Positions 1 to 8,475 of a DNA stretch of 53,860 nt are shown here, piece after piece; position 1 is the first letter of the stretch, and each line of letters opens with the position of its first letter. The notes under the pieces were generated by a model. The model searched no databases, was not told the DNA's origin, and was given only the letters and a program-made list of their open reading frames with translations. Made by a program: the position numbers and the translations under genes. The DNA comes from Pelobacter sp. UBA6093 (GTDB lineage: Bacteria > Desulfobacterota > Desulfuromonadia > Desulfuromonadales > Syntrophotaleaceae), in assembly GCA_002435955.1 (NCBI GenBank), contig DIWZ01000033.1, positions 229,508 through 283,367 on the forward strand, read 5' to 3'.

Positions 1-54
1 TTCTCAAACATCCAAATTTTCGCTTCGACCCGGATAGTCCGACAGCCTCCTAGT
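1..54. repeat. Family A inverted-repeat element, right-end fragment
   Basis: The first 54 bases match the right end of the complete element at 5055-5221 almost base for base. They end in the same terminal inverted repeat (GGATAGTCCGACAG...CTCCTA) with one substitution. The window starts inside this copy, so its left end is not visible. Confidence 0.8.
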
Positions 55-201
55 GTTTGCAGTATTGTAACAGGATTGGTTACGCTTTATTGGAGCGGTA
101 GGAGGCTGGGCTTTCGTTTACGCCATGCTTGCATTCGGCGATCCGAACCGATGCGGATAACATTGGAGCTCCCATCAGGGCATGTCGCTTTGGCGAGGTT
201 A

Positions 202-1377
202 TTAAAAGGGTTCGTCATTGCCGGGGGGGCGTTCCCGGTCGCTGAACCACCCCATCAACGCTTGTGCCTTGCCCCAGAACCACTCCCGCAGGCGTTTATG
301 CCAGGAGCGCACCAGCCAGTCTTCCAGCCGGATCTCGACGCTGCGGGCAAAATCGGCTTCCAGGATCGCTGCGGCCTGCTCGCTGAGATCCGCATCCTGC
401 ACTTCCTGATTGACCTCCAGGTTCCAGCGGTAATTCCAGGCGTCTGCATTGCAGGAGCCGAGACTGAGCCAGTCATCGCACAGCAACAGCTTGTAATGGG
501 TAAAGCGCGGCTGATACTCAAAGATCCGCACGCCGGACTTCAACAGTCGATGGTAGTAACGCCGCCCCATGTACCAGACCGCCGGATGGTCACTCAATGC
601 GCCCGGCAACAACAGTCGCACATCTCGGCCGTTGCGTGCGCTGCGCCGCAGACCCTGACGCAGTTTCCAGGACGGTACAAAATAGGCGGTGGCCAGCCAC
701 ACTCTGCGGTGCGCGCTCCTGGTCTGCCGGACGTAGGAGCGCATGATTTCCGAGTGTCCCATGATCCCCGTCTGTACGGTGACCCGGCCACGGCCGTTAT
801 CCCCCTGAGGCCAGGCTCCGCCAGGTGCCTCGGACAGGGGGCAGTCCGCCCAGCGGTTCCAGGTGTCGGCAAACAGCGCCTGCCAGTCGCTCAGGCAGGG
901 GCCGCGAATTTCCAGCATGACTTCATGCCACCAGGCCCCGGGTGCGGCGCGCGGATCGAAAGCATCCGTCAACCCGGTGCCGCCGGTAAAGGCGACATCC
1001 CCATCCACGATCAGCAGTTTGCGATGATCGCGCAGCAGATTGCTGCGCCAGCGGAAAAACCGTAGCGGATTGTAACTCGTCAGTTCCACCCCGGCATCGA
1101 TGAGGCGTTTTTTGTCGCTGCGGCGCAACCCCAAGGCACCATAGTCATCCAGCAGCACGCAGACCCGCACCCCTCGGGCTGCGGCCGCACACAGCTGCGC
1201 AAAGAAACTCTCGACCACCCGCCCCGATTCGCACAGATACATCTCCATCAGCACATAACGACGCGCGGCGGCGATACTGGCTTCCATGGCCGGGAGAAAC
1301 CGGTCGCCATCCACCAGCAGCCGAAAATAATTCCCTTTGCGCCAGGGAAACCGGTATTTGCCATTGGAGGGTATCAT
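202..1377 (-). CDS. Phospholipase D / cardiolipin synthase family protein (ClsB-like)
   Basis: A 391-residue protein with the two HKD motifs of the phospholipase D superfamily: HRKLLIVDGD near residues 118-127 (followed by AFTGG) and HYKLLLCDDW in the C-terminal third (followed by GSCN). In this family each HKD motif gives half of one active site, and the usual reaction is phosphatidyl transfer, making cardiolipin from phosphatidylglycerol or phosphatidylethanolamine. There are no long N-terminal membrane segments, which fits the ClsB subgroup rather than ClsA. The second of two adjacent possible starts (TTG then ATG) was chosen. A tandem or convergent partner is not seen: the next gene upstream (DUF445) is about 200 bases away on the same strand. 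Substrate is inferred from the family only; it could be another phosphatidyltransferase. Confidence 0.85.
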   Translation of the reverse strand: MIPSNGKYRFPWRKGNYFRLLVDGDRFLPAMEASIAAARRYVLMEMYLCESGRVVESFFAQLCAAAARGVRVCVLLDDYGALGLRRSDKKRLIDAGVELTSYNPLRFFRWRSNLLRDHRKLLIVDGDVAFTGGTGLTDAFDPRAAPGAWWHEVMLEIRGPCLSDWQALFADTWNRWADCPLSEAPGGAWPQGDNGRGRVTVQTGIMGHSEIMRSYVRQTRSAHRRVWLATAYFVPSWKLRQGLRRSARNGRDVRLLLPGALSDHPAVWYMGRRYYHRLLKSGVRIFEYQPRFTHYKLLLCDDWLSLGSCNADAWNYRWNLEVNQEVQDADLSEQAAAILEADFARSVEIRLEDWLVRSWHKRLREWFWGKAQALMGWFSDRERPPGNDEPF

Positions 1378-1536
1378 CAATGCCCGTATCCCGAAAATGC
1401 GGCAGCTTCCGTCACTCTTTGCGGTTACCCTGGCGGCTCATGACCGCCGTAAAGGCCATGCCCTGCCACGCTGTTACATCAAGGATACCCGAAAAGTCGC
1501 GGTAAGGTTGGCAACAACCAGTCGATCACCGCACGG

Positions 1537-1577
1537 GCCACTAAGAGGCCTGCTTCAGGCCTGTCGCCTGTTAGTGG
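1537..1577 (-). terminator. Stem-loop after the DUF445 gene
   Basis: CCACTAA and TTAGTGG enclose a second palindrome, AGGCCTG...CAGGCCT, directly after the stop of the DUF445 gene at 1579. There is no clear T-run on either side, so it may be a processing hairpin or weak terminator rather than a classical intrinsic terminator. Confidence 0.4.
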
Positions 1578-1578
1578 T

Positions 1579-3177
1579 TTAAAACCCGCCCATCACCAGC
1601 AGATTGACCGCGCCGATGATACCGCCGAGCAGCGCGCCGAACAGGTTGATGTACTTGAACTGTTCCTGCATGATGCCAAGCAGCAGGTTTTCCACTGCCA
1701 GGATATCGAGACTGTTGACCTTGTCCTCCACCATGCGGCTGACATCCAGGGAATCGACCAGGGGCGGTACTTCCCGGCATAACAGCTGCATTAACTGGGC
1801 GTTGAGACCATCCTCCAGTTCCAGGCGCATTTCGCTCGACAGGCGTGCTGACAAGCGTCCCAACGGGAGTTTGAACAGCCAGTTTTCCACCAGTGCCGCC
1901 AGTTCCGCGTCGACCACTGCCTGGGCGGCTGGCGAGCAAATGGTGGTCAGCAAACGCTCGCTCAGGGCCTGCCGCGCCCGCGGCATGCCGCCAGGGGGCA
2001 GCAGGTCCGTCAACAGTTCCCCCAGGGTACGCTGCCGCAAAGGGTCGAGCATCCGATCGACCAGGGACTCCAGAGCCTTGCCGGCTGCCGGACTGCGCAG
2101 GGTTACCACCACCCTGGCCCGCACGAAGCGCCGCACGCGGGCGATGCGCCCGTAGGGGATGTCGGCCAGCAACTGAGCCGGGGATTTGTCCAACAGCAGA
2201 TCGAGCCGTTCCCGAATCGCTTCGGCTACCTGCCGGCGGGTCTTTTCCTCGGCCAGCAGGCGGCTTAGTTCGTCGCTCGCCCGGTCGAGCAGGCCGGGCA
2301 GGTACTTAGCGATCTTTTCAGGGGTGAGAAACCCCGCCACCAGGCCGCCCATCATGCCCAGCGACTCGGTAAATCCGGCGATGGCCTGCTGGGCCCGTTC
2401 CGCAAGCCGCTGACGCACGTCCGGATCCTGCAGCAGGGCCAGCAGGCGTTCCATCAGTTCCGGCAATTCCTGTTCGATCCAGCTTTGCACGCCCTCGATC
2501 AGGTCGTTCGGGACCAAGTCCCGCAACGGTTGCCCGGATTCCAGCAGCTTCTGCAGTTGCTCATCCATCATGCGACCGGCCTCCCGGCCGACTTTGTCGG
2601 ATTGCATCCAGGCGACCGCCTTGCGGCGCAGATGGCGTTCCACCGCCGCCCGTTGCATAGCCCCCAGCAGGCTGGCCGGCTCGCGCGCCAGCAACGCATC
2701 CCCTTTTTCCTGCAGCCAGGTCGTCAGCCGAACCTTGAAAGCCGGGCTTTCCAGATAGTCGAACAGCGCCCGCACCGCCTTCCAGCGCAAGGTTTGGGTC
2801 AGCTCGCGAAACCGTTCCTTGAATTTATCCGGCACCAATTCCACCAGCGGTCCCAGTTCCCGGTCGAGCAGCCCGCCGAGCTTGCCGGCCACCGCCTGAC
2901 GCAGTTCCAGCTGAAAGCTGTCCCGTTGCAATGCCCCGGCCACTTCATCAGGCGTCACCAGATGGCTGCCGACCATATCACCGATGCGCTGCGCCAGTTC
3001 CTCGCGCTTCGACGGGATGATGCCGGGGGTCAAAGGGACGCGGATGCCGAAGATCCGCCAGGCTCGCAATGGTCGGAAAAGCATGCGGATGGCGATATAA
3101 TTGGTAACGTATCCGATCATGGCGCCCAGCAGGGGCGGGGCCAGATAGGGCAGAGCTTGGACAATCGTTTCGGACAT
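1579..3177 (-). CDS. DUF445 family membrane-associated protein
   Basis: A 532-residue protein of the DUF445 family. The N-terminus carries the family hallmark: a hydrophobic segment followed by GYVTNYIAIRMLFRP (about residues 23-37) and LTPGIIPSKREELA. A second hydrophobic segment ends the protein (GALLGGIIGAVNLLV). The middle is a long helical region rich in Leu, Arg and Glu, with repeated LLADIP / LVPND-like units. This gives a hairpin topology with both ends in the membrane and a large soluble helical body. The molecular function of the family is not established. ATG at 3177 was chosen over GTG at 3183 because GAGG sits about 5 bases upstream of it. The gene looks intact and standalone. 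Confidence 0.85.
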   Translation of the reverse strand: MSETIVQALPYLAPPLLGAMIGYVTNYIAIRMLFRPLRAWRIFGIRVPLTPGIIPSKREELAQRIGDMVGSHLVTPDEVAGALQRDSFQLELRQAVAGKLGGLLDRELGPLVELVPDKFKERFRELTQTLRWKAVRALFDYLESPAFKVRLTTWLQEKGDALLAREPASLLGAMQRAAVERHLRRKAVAWMQSDKVGREAGRMMDEQLQKLLESGQPLRDLVPNDLIEGVQSWIEQELPELMERLLALLQDPDVRQRLAERAQQAIAGFTESLGMMGGLVAGFLTPEKIAKYLPGLLDRASDELSRLLAEEKTRRQVAEAIRERLDLLLDKSPAQLLADIPYGRIARVRRFVRARVVVTLRSPAAGKALESLVDRMLDPLRQRTLGELLTDLLPPGGMPRARQALSERLLTTICSPAAQAVVDAELAALVENWLFKLPLGRLSARLSSEMRLELEDGLNAQLMQLLCREVPPLVDSLDVSRMVEDKVNSLDILAVENLLLGIMQEQFKYINLFGALLGGIIGAVNLLVMGGF

Positions 3178-3352
3178 GGACACCTCGCGGAAACATTAGG
3201 ATCGGATCGGCTGCCAGTGGCGCGGCCGCCGGTTATCATAACGACAATATAATTGCCATGCAAGCTTCACAAGCCGTTTGATTTGCTAAACTTTTGTGAG
3301 ACTGGAGGATCAGGCTTTACCGACAACCGACAACCACAACGGAAGGTACCCT

Positions 3353-3847
3353 ATGACGACACAGGCTTCACCCACGGAAGCCAGACTTTGCATCCGTGAA
3401 ATGACCATCGATGATCTATCAGAGGTGTTTCATATCGGTGAGGAAGTTTTCACCGCCGAATATTCGCCGACCCTTTACCGCACCTGGGACGAATACGAAA
3501 TCACCACTTTGTTCAATTCCGATAACGAACTTTGCCTGGTAGCTGAGCGGGAGGGCCATATCGTCGGCTTCGCCCTCGGCACCACGGTGGAAAAACAACG
3601 CGGCCCCTGGAAATACGGCTACCTGGTGTGGCTCGGCGTACGCCCGATAGTGCAAAAGGGCAATGTCGGCCAAGGGCTGTTTCGGGAACTGCGGCGACGC
3701 ATGCATGAGCAGGGGGTGCGCATGATCATTGTCGATACCGCCACCGACAACCACGCGGCGATCTCATTCTTTCGCAAGCAAGGTTTCAGCAACCCGCGCC
3801 AGCACGTCTACCTGAGCCTCAACCTGACGCGCCCGCGAAAAAAATAG
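3353..3847 (+). CDS. GNAT family N-acetyltransferase
   Basis: A 164-residue GNAT-fold protein. The acetyl-CoA-binding region is seen around GNVGQGLFRELRRRMHEQG (the Q/RxxGxG/A-type motif with the following helix), followed by IIVDTATDNHAAISFFRKQGF, the usual beta5/alpha4 segment that ends the fold. The start ATG at 3353 has GAAGG upstream at good spacing; the open frame begins earlier but without a ribosome-binding site. It lies one base before the M20 peptidase gene on the same strand, so the two are very likely cotranscribed. That pairing suggests acetylation and deacylation of related amino-acid or peptide substrates, but this is inference. The true substrate cannot be read from the sequence. 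Confidence 0.85.
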   Translation: MTTQASPTEARLCIREMTIDDLSEVFHIGEEVFTAEYSPTLYRTWDEYEITTLFNSDNELCLVAEREGHIVGFALGTTVEKQRGPWKYGYLVWLGVRPIVQKGNVGQGLFRELRRRMHEQGVRMIIVDTATDNHAAISFFRKQGFSNPRQHVYLSLNLTRPRKK

Positions 3848-3848
3848 G

Positions 3849-5057
3849 ATGGCCATGTTGACACTCTGGGAAACCTTACGTACCCGTCTGCGCCGCGATC
3901 GCTTGCACCGCCTGTTATGGGAGATGGTGGAGATCTATTCGCCCTCTGGCAAAGAGGAGGATATCCAGCTGTTTCTCGAAGCAACGCTGCAACAGGCCGG
4001 ACTGACGGTGCACCGGGAGATTCTGGATGAAACCCGCTTCAATCTGCGATGCGTCATAGGCGAGGGCGAACCTGATTTTTACCTGGTGGGGCACGTCGAC
4101 ACGGTGGCCGACTGGGAACTGCAGGGCGAGGGCCCCTGCCAGAAGGGCGGCATCCTCCACGGACTCGGCACTGCCGACATGAAGTCCGGTTGTGCCGCCA
4201 TGGTTGAGGCCTTTTTGACCCTGGCCGAAAACCTGCCCCCCGAAAAGCGTCCTTCGGTTGGGCTGCTGCTGGTGGTGGGGGAAGAAGAAGACGGCGCCGG
4301 CAGCCTGGCTTTTCTCGCCGAACGCCGCCCCGCCTGGGTGGTGATCGGCGAACCGACCGGTTTGCTGGCTTGCTGTGGTCATTACGGCTATCTGGAGGTA
4401 ACCCTGACCACCACCGGACGGCGCAGCCACTCCTGTCTGCCGGAGCATGGCCACAACGCGGTGGAGTCGATGCTGCGCGTGCTTTTGTATCTGGGACGCG
4501 CGCCGCTGTTGCGCAAACCCGGCAGCGGCCTGGTCTATTCCATTCGCGAAATGAACTCATCGCAGGCCGGTTTCGTGGTGCCGGACCGCTGCGAAACCTG
4601 GATCGATCTGCACCTGCCGCCGACCCTCGACCTGGATAAAACCATTGCCGCCCTGCGCCGTCGCCTGGCCACCGCCAGCCGCACCATTGCCGGACTGGAA
4701 CTGGAAATCGAGTTCCCCTGGGCCAGTCGCAGCTACGATCTGGGCATCGACCACTGGCCGGGCCACACCCTGGCCGCGCTGTATCCGCACCTGCAGCGAC
4801 CGCTGGCTTTTGCCGCATTCCGCTCGCATTCCGACGGCAATCTGTTTCACGAAAAAGGCTGTCGCCCACTGCTGTTGGGACCCGGTGCCCTGGAAACCGC
4901 CCATACCTGGGAGGAACAGGTTCCGCTGGAGGAAGTCGATCTGGCGGCCGCTATTTACCTCGGTCTTTGCCTGGCTGCGCCGGGCCCGCGGGAACCGCAT
5001 TTATCCCGGGAAGAGAATAGTCCGGAGGAAGACGGGTTGGAGCAGATCATCGATTAG
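3849..5057 (+). CDS. M20 family metallopeptidase / deacylase (ArgE/DapE-type)
   Basis: A 402-residue zinc hydrolase of the M20 family. Visible metal-site motifs in order: GHVDTVADW (His and Asp ligands), GLGTADMKSG (bridging Asp), GEEEDGAG (catalytic and ligand Glu), GEPTG, and a C-terminal HSDGN with the last ligand His. Family members remove acyl groups from amino acids (ArgE, DapE) or cleave dipeptides. The start overlaps the end of the upstream GNAT gene region (one-base gap), so translation is probably coupled. An odd point: the stop codon TAG at 5055-5057 is the first three bases of a 21-bp terminal inverted repeat of a mobile-looking element, so the original C-terminus may have been altered by the insertion. 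The last 20 residues are acidic and low in complexity, in keeping with that. Confidence 0.88.
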   Translation: MAMLTLWETLRTRLRRDRLHRLLWEMVEIYSPSGKEEDIQLFLEATLQQAGLTVHREILDETRFNLRCVIGEGEPDFYLVGHVDTVADWELQGEGPCQKGGILHGLGTADMKSGCAAMVEAFLTLAENLPPEKRPSVGLLLVVGEEEDGAGSLAFLAERRPAWVVIGEPTGLLACCGHYGYLEVTLTTTGRRSHSCLPEHGHNAVESMLRVLLYLGRAPLLRKPGSGLVYSIREMNSSQAGFVVPDRCETWIDLHLPPTLDLDKTIAALRRRLATASRTIAGLELEIEFPWASRSYDLGIDHWPGHTLAALYPHLQRPLAFAAFRSHSDGNLFHEKGCRPLLLGPGALETAHTWEEQVPLEEVDLAAAIYLGLCLAAPGPREPHLSREENSPEEDGLEQIID

Positions 5058-5221
5058 GAGTCTGTCGGACTATCCATGAGCCGGCTGCAAATTCGGCTGT
5101 TTGGCCCATATTTCAGCTCCTTTTCGGCCCATAGCTACGGCTATGAACCTTCAAACGAGCTAAAATCTGTTCTCAAACATCCAAATTTTCGCTTCGGCCC
5201 GGATAGTCCGACAGACTCCTA
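5055..5221. repeat. Family A inverted-repeat element (MITE-like), complete copy
   Basis: A 167-bp non-coding unit bounded by perfect 21-bp terminal inverted repeats: the left end begins TAGGAGTCTGTCGG at 5055, and the right end is its exact reverse complement at 5201-5221. Internal small palindromes are visible, for example CATAGCTACGGCTATG. It overlaps the stop codon of the M20 peptidase. Partial copies occur at 1-54, 37659-37711 and possibly 47704-47718. It carries no gene, so any movement would need a transposase supplied elsewhere. Confidence 0.85.
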
Positions 5222-5224
5222 GGG

Positions 5225-5262
5225 AAAACAGCGCCCTCCCCGGGCAGAGGGAGGGCGTTTTC
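5225..5262. terminator. Bidirectional intrinsic terminator
   Basis: Stem CGCCCTCCC / GGGAGGGCG (5232-5240 with 5249-5257), flanked by AAAA on the left and TTTT on the right, sits between the convergent M20 peptidase and the nucleotidyltransferase gene. It can serve both strands. Confidence 0.85.
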
Positions 5263-5273
5263 GAAAGAGATAA

Positions 5274-6269
5274 TCAGCTGCCGATTTCGATCAGGGAATC
5301 ATCGCCGATATTCATGCGGCGAGGAGAACCGGCCAGGCGTACGCCGTTGCCGAGAATACTGAAGCGCAGGTTGGCGTCCTTGACCTGGCAGTCGGCATTG
5401 ATGATGGAGTCGCGCACGATACTGTCCTCGACCACCGTACCGGTCGCCAGGGACACGTGGGGCCCGATGATGCTGCCGCGCACCGTGACGCCGTCGGCGA
5501 TGAACACCGGCGGGATGACCACCGTATCGATGAGCTCACCCCGGCAGGTATGGCGCTCTTTGAGCAGATAGCTGTTGGTTTCCAGCAGGGATTCCGGTTT
5601 GCCGCAGTCCAGCCAGGCGTCGATTTCCGGTGCGCACAACCGCAGCCCATCCTTGACCATGCGCATGAATACCGCCGGCAGGTAGAATTCACCCTTGACC
5701 GTGTCGCCGGCCTCAATCGTCTGGTCCAGATAACGCATGAATCCGGCGGCATCCTTGAGGTAATAGAGACCGACCTGGGCCAGGCGTGAAACCGGCGTAT
5801 CGGGTTTTTCCACCATGTCGACGATGATGCCGTTGCGGAGCACGTTGACGCCGAAGCGCTGAAAATCCTCGACTTCCTTCGAATAGATCAGGCCGTCGCA
5901 GTCGGCGCACAACTCCGGGATACGGGTAAGATCGGTGACGAAGATGGTGTCGTTGAACACCACCAGCACATCATCCCCCGGCACTATGCGGGGCGCGGCC
6001 AGGGATACGGCATGGGCCGGGCCGAGGCGGTCCTTCTGCACGATGTAGCTGCAGTTCAGATCGGGGAAGCAGCGCTTCATGAACGTCTCGATCTGTTGCC
6101 CGTTCTCATCGGTAATAAAAATCAGCTCCTCGGCGTCCAGCACCCTGAGGCGCTCGATGATATGCTCCAGAACCGTCTTGCCAGCCACCTGCACCAGGGA
6201 TTTGGCGCGCGTGTGGGTATGGGGGCGCAGACGCGTGCCTTTGCCCGCTACCGGCAGAATGATTTTCAT
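5274..6269 (-). CDS. Sugar-phosphate nucleotidyltransferase with left-handed beta-helix tail
   Basis: A 331-residue nucleotidyltransferase. The N-terminus has the pyrophosphorylase signature AGKGTRLRPHTHTRAK (residues 7-22), followed by a Rossmann-type domain with FNDTIF in place of the usual DxD-like metal motif. The last 80 residues show hexapeptide repeats (left-handed beta-helix) with phrases such as VTVRGSIIGPHVSLATGT and VRDSIINADCQV. The architecture matches glucose-1-phosphate thymidylyl-/uridylyl- or mannose-1-phosphate guanylyltransferases that make NDP-sugars for envelope polysaccharides. Which nucleotide or sugar is used cannot be told. A strong GGAGG precedes the ATG. It is a single-gene unit ended by the terminator at 5225-5262. 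Confidence 0.85.
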   Translation of the reverse strand: MKIILPVAGKGTRLRPHTHTRAKSLVQVAGKTVLEHIIERLRVLDAEELIFITDENGQQIETFMKRCFPDLNCSYIVQKDRLGPAHAVSLAAPRIVPGDDVLVVFNDTIFVTDLTRIPELCADCDGLIYSKEVEDFQRFGVNVLRNGIIVDMVEKPDTPVSRLAQVGLYYLKDAAGFMRYLDQTIEAGDTVKGEFYLPAVFMRMVKDGLRLCAPEIDAWLDCGKPESLLETNSYLLKERHTCRGELIDTVVIPPVFIADGVTVRGSIIGPHVSLATGTVVEDSIVRDSIINADCQVKDANLRFSILGNGVRLAGSPRRMNIGDDSLIEIGS

Positions 6270-6469
6270 GCTGTCCTCCGTGAATATGAAGTCTTGTCAG
6301 AACCGGGCCGTTTCCGGTAGCATGAGCCCGCTGTCGAAGAGACTATAACCGCATTGTCCCATCCGGGCAAGTTTTCAGGTGTGTCGCCCCATGTCTCGTA
6401 ACCCCCTGACACCACTCACCGTACGGGACACGGACGTGCCGTCGGGCTGTATATCCATAAGGAAACATC

Positions 6470-7348
6470 ATGAAGGATCATCTGTTTCGCGTAGCCACCA
6501 AGGACGGCACCCTGCGTGCCACTGCCGCCGTCACCACCGAACTGGTCGATGCCATCTGCAGGCGCCAGGGCACCGATCCAACCGCCAGTGTCGCCCTGGG
6601 GCGCCTGGTCACCGGCGCCGCTCTCATGGGTAGCCTGCTCAAAGGCGATCAGCGTCTGGCACTAATGATCGAAGCCAACGGACCGCTCAAGAAATTGCAT
6701 GCCGAAACCGATGCCCTGGGGCAGGTGCGCGGTTCGGTGAGGGTGCCGGTGTCCGGCGTGGCTCCCACCGCAACGGGCTTCGATGTACCGGCGGCCGTCG
6801 GTCGCGCCGGATTCCTGCATGTCATCAAGGATCTCGGCCTCAAGGAACCCTATCGCGGCATGGTCACCCTCTACAGCAGCGAAATCGCCGAGGACCTTGC
6901 CTATTACCTGACCTCCTCCGAGCAGGTGCCATCCACCGTTGCCCTGGGCGTGTATCTGGAAGCCGACGGTCACGTCTCCGCCGCCGGCGGCCTGCTGGTG
7001 CAGGCCATGCCCGAAGGTGATGAGGCGCTGGTCGCCCTGCTCGAACAACGCCTGGTTACCCTGCCGTCGATCTCCACCTTGCTGCGGGATGGATACGGCC
7101 CCCGGCAGATTATCGAGGAACTGTTCACCGGCATCCCCCTCGGCCAGACCGAAGAGACGCCGCTTGTGTTCCGCTGCACCTGCAGCCGTCCCCAGGTCCG
7201 GGCCATGCTCAAATCCCTCGGCCCGCAGGAACTGCAGGACATGGCCGCCAGGGACGAAGAGACCACCGTCACCTGCGAATTCTGCAAGGAGTGTTATACC
7301 TTCAGCCCGGACGAGATCAAAACCCTGCTTGCCGAGAGCGACAAATAA
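6470..7348 (+). CDS. hslO: Hsp33 redox-regulated chaperone
   Basis: A 292-residue Hsp33 homologue. It starts with the family phrase FRVATKDGTLRATAAVTTELV and contains ASVALGRLVTGAALMGSLLKG. The C-terminal redox switch is present, with CTCS near residue 238 and CEFCKEC near residue 271. In the family four Cys of this CxC...CxxC pattern bind zinc when reduced and form disulfides under oxidative stress, which activates holdase chaperone function in the cytoplasm. TAAGGAAAC ahead of the ATG supports the start. The gene is 36 bases upstream of selU on the same strand, so an operon linking redox stress and tRNA selenation is likely. Confidence 0.95.
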   Translation: MKDHLFRVATKDGTLRATAAVTTELVDAICRRQGTDPTASVALGRLVTGAALMGSLLKGDQRLALMIEANGPLKKLHAETDALGQVRGSVRVPVSGVAPTATGFDVPAAVGRAGFLHVIKDLGLKEPYRGMVTLYSSEIAEDLAYYLTSSEQVPSTVALGVYLEADGHVSAAGGLLVQAMPEGDEALVALLEQRLVTLPSISTLLRDGYGPRQIIEELFTGIPLGQTEETPLVFRCTCSRPQVRAMLKSLGPQELQDMAARDEETTVTCEFCKECYTFSPDEIKTLLAESDK

Positions 7349-7384
7349 CAGCATGGATTTTCGCCAAGGACGCTATAAACACCC

Positions 7385-8425
7385 ATGAACCGCCAGCCTA
7401 TAAATCCCGAGAAGTTTCTGCAGCAGGCAGCGCAATGCCCGATATTCGATGCCCGGACCCCTTCCGAATACCACAAGGGGCATATCCCCGGAGCCCACAA
7501 TCTGCCGCTGTTTTCGGATCAGGAAAGGCACGAAATCGGCGTCCTGTATAAACAGCAGGGTCGCGAACTGGCCGTCATGCGGGGGCTGGAGATCGTCGGG
7601 CCGCGCCTGACGGAGTATATCGCCCAGGTCAAAAACCTCACCAATGCAAAAAACATCCTGGTGCATTGCTGGCGTGGCGGTATGCGCAGCGAATCGCTGG
7701 CCTGGCTGCTGGCAAAAGTCGGGTATCGGGTCGGCCTGCTCAAAGGTGGCTACAAGGCATACCGGCAGTGGGTGTTGGAAGGATTCGAGCACCCCTTGCA
7801 CCTTCTGGTACTGGGTGGTATGACCGGCAGCGGCAAGACGGAAATGCTGCACAATCTGCAACGCCGGGGGCAGCAGGTGCTCGACCTGGAAGGGCTGGCC
7901 CGGCATCGGGGGTCGGCCTTCGGCGCGCTGGATGCGGCCGAACAGCCCTCCACCGAGCAGTTCGAAAACGATGCCTGCGCGGCGCTGCGGGGTTTTGCAC
8001 CAGACCAGCCGATCTGGGTTGAAGACGAGAGTCGTAAAATCGGCCGCGTCAGTATCCCCGAAGGCCTGTACAAGCAGATGCGCAGCGCACCGCTGGTACG
8101 TGTGCACGTGTCGCGCGAGGCCCGGGTGGAGCGCCTGTGCAGTGACTACGGCACGGAAGCGCCGGAAAAACTCGCCGAGGCGGTAACCAACATCAGCAAG
8201 CGTCTCGGCGGAGAAAAAACCCGCATCGCCCTGCAGGCCATCGCCAGCGGCGATTACGCCACCGCCACCCACGCCATTCTCGATTACTACGACAAAACTT
8301 ACCTGTTCGGCATTTCCAAACGCAATCCAACCCGCATCATCGACCTCGATCCCACCCCGACGCAGCCCGGCGCCATCGCCAGTGCGTTGAGCGACATTGC
8401 CCGGGACGTCGGCTGCAAGCTGTAA
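7385..8425 (+). CDS. selU: tRNA 2-selenouridine synthase
   Basis: A 346-residue MnmH/SelU protein. The N-terminal rhodanese domain has the catalytic Cys95 in HCWRGGMRSE, and the central P-loop domain has GMTGSGKT at residues 145-152, the fusion that defines the family. The enzyme replaces sulfur by selenium in 2-thiouridine at the wobble position of tRNA-Lys, -Glu and -Gln, using selenophosphate and passing through a geranylated intermediate. Its presence implies that the cell makes selenophosphate (SelD), which agrees with the UGA-coded selenoprotein at 47968-48549 in this window. It directly follows hslO and is probably cotranscribed. The start is supported by the match to the family N-terminus; the Shine-Dalgarno sequence is weak. 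Confidence 0.95.
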   Translation: MNRQPINPEKFLQQAAQCPIFDARTPSEYHKGHIPGAHNLPLFSDQERHEIGVLYKQQGRELAVMRGLEIVGPRLTEYIAQVKNLTNAKNILVHCWRGGMRSESLAWLLAKVGYRVGLLKGGYKAYRQWVLEGFEHPLHLLVLGGMTGSGKTEMLHNLQRRGQQVLDLEGLARHRGSAFGALDAAEQPSTEQFENDACAALRGFAPDQPIWVEDESRKIGRVSIPEGLYKQMRSAPLVRVHVSREARVERLCSDYGTEAPEKLAEAVTNISKRLGGEKTRIALQAIASGDYATATHAILDYYDKTYLFGISKRNPTRIIDLDPTPTQPGAIASALSDIARDVGCKL

Positions 8426-8475
8426 GACGCATCCCAGGCCTTACCGTTTTCGTTGTGCTCCCATTTGCAGCCAGC

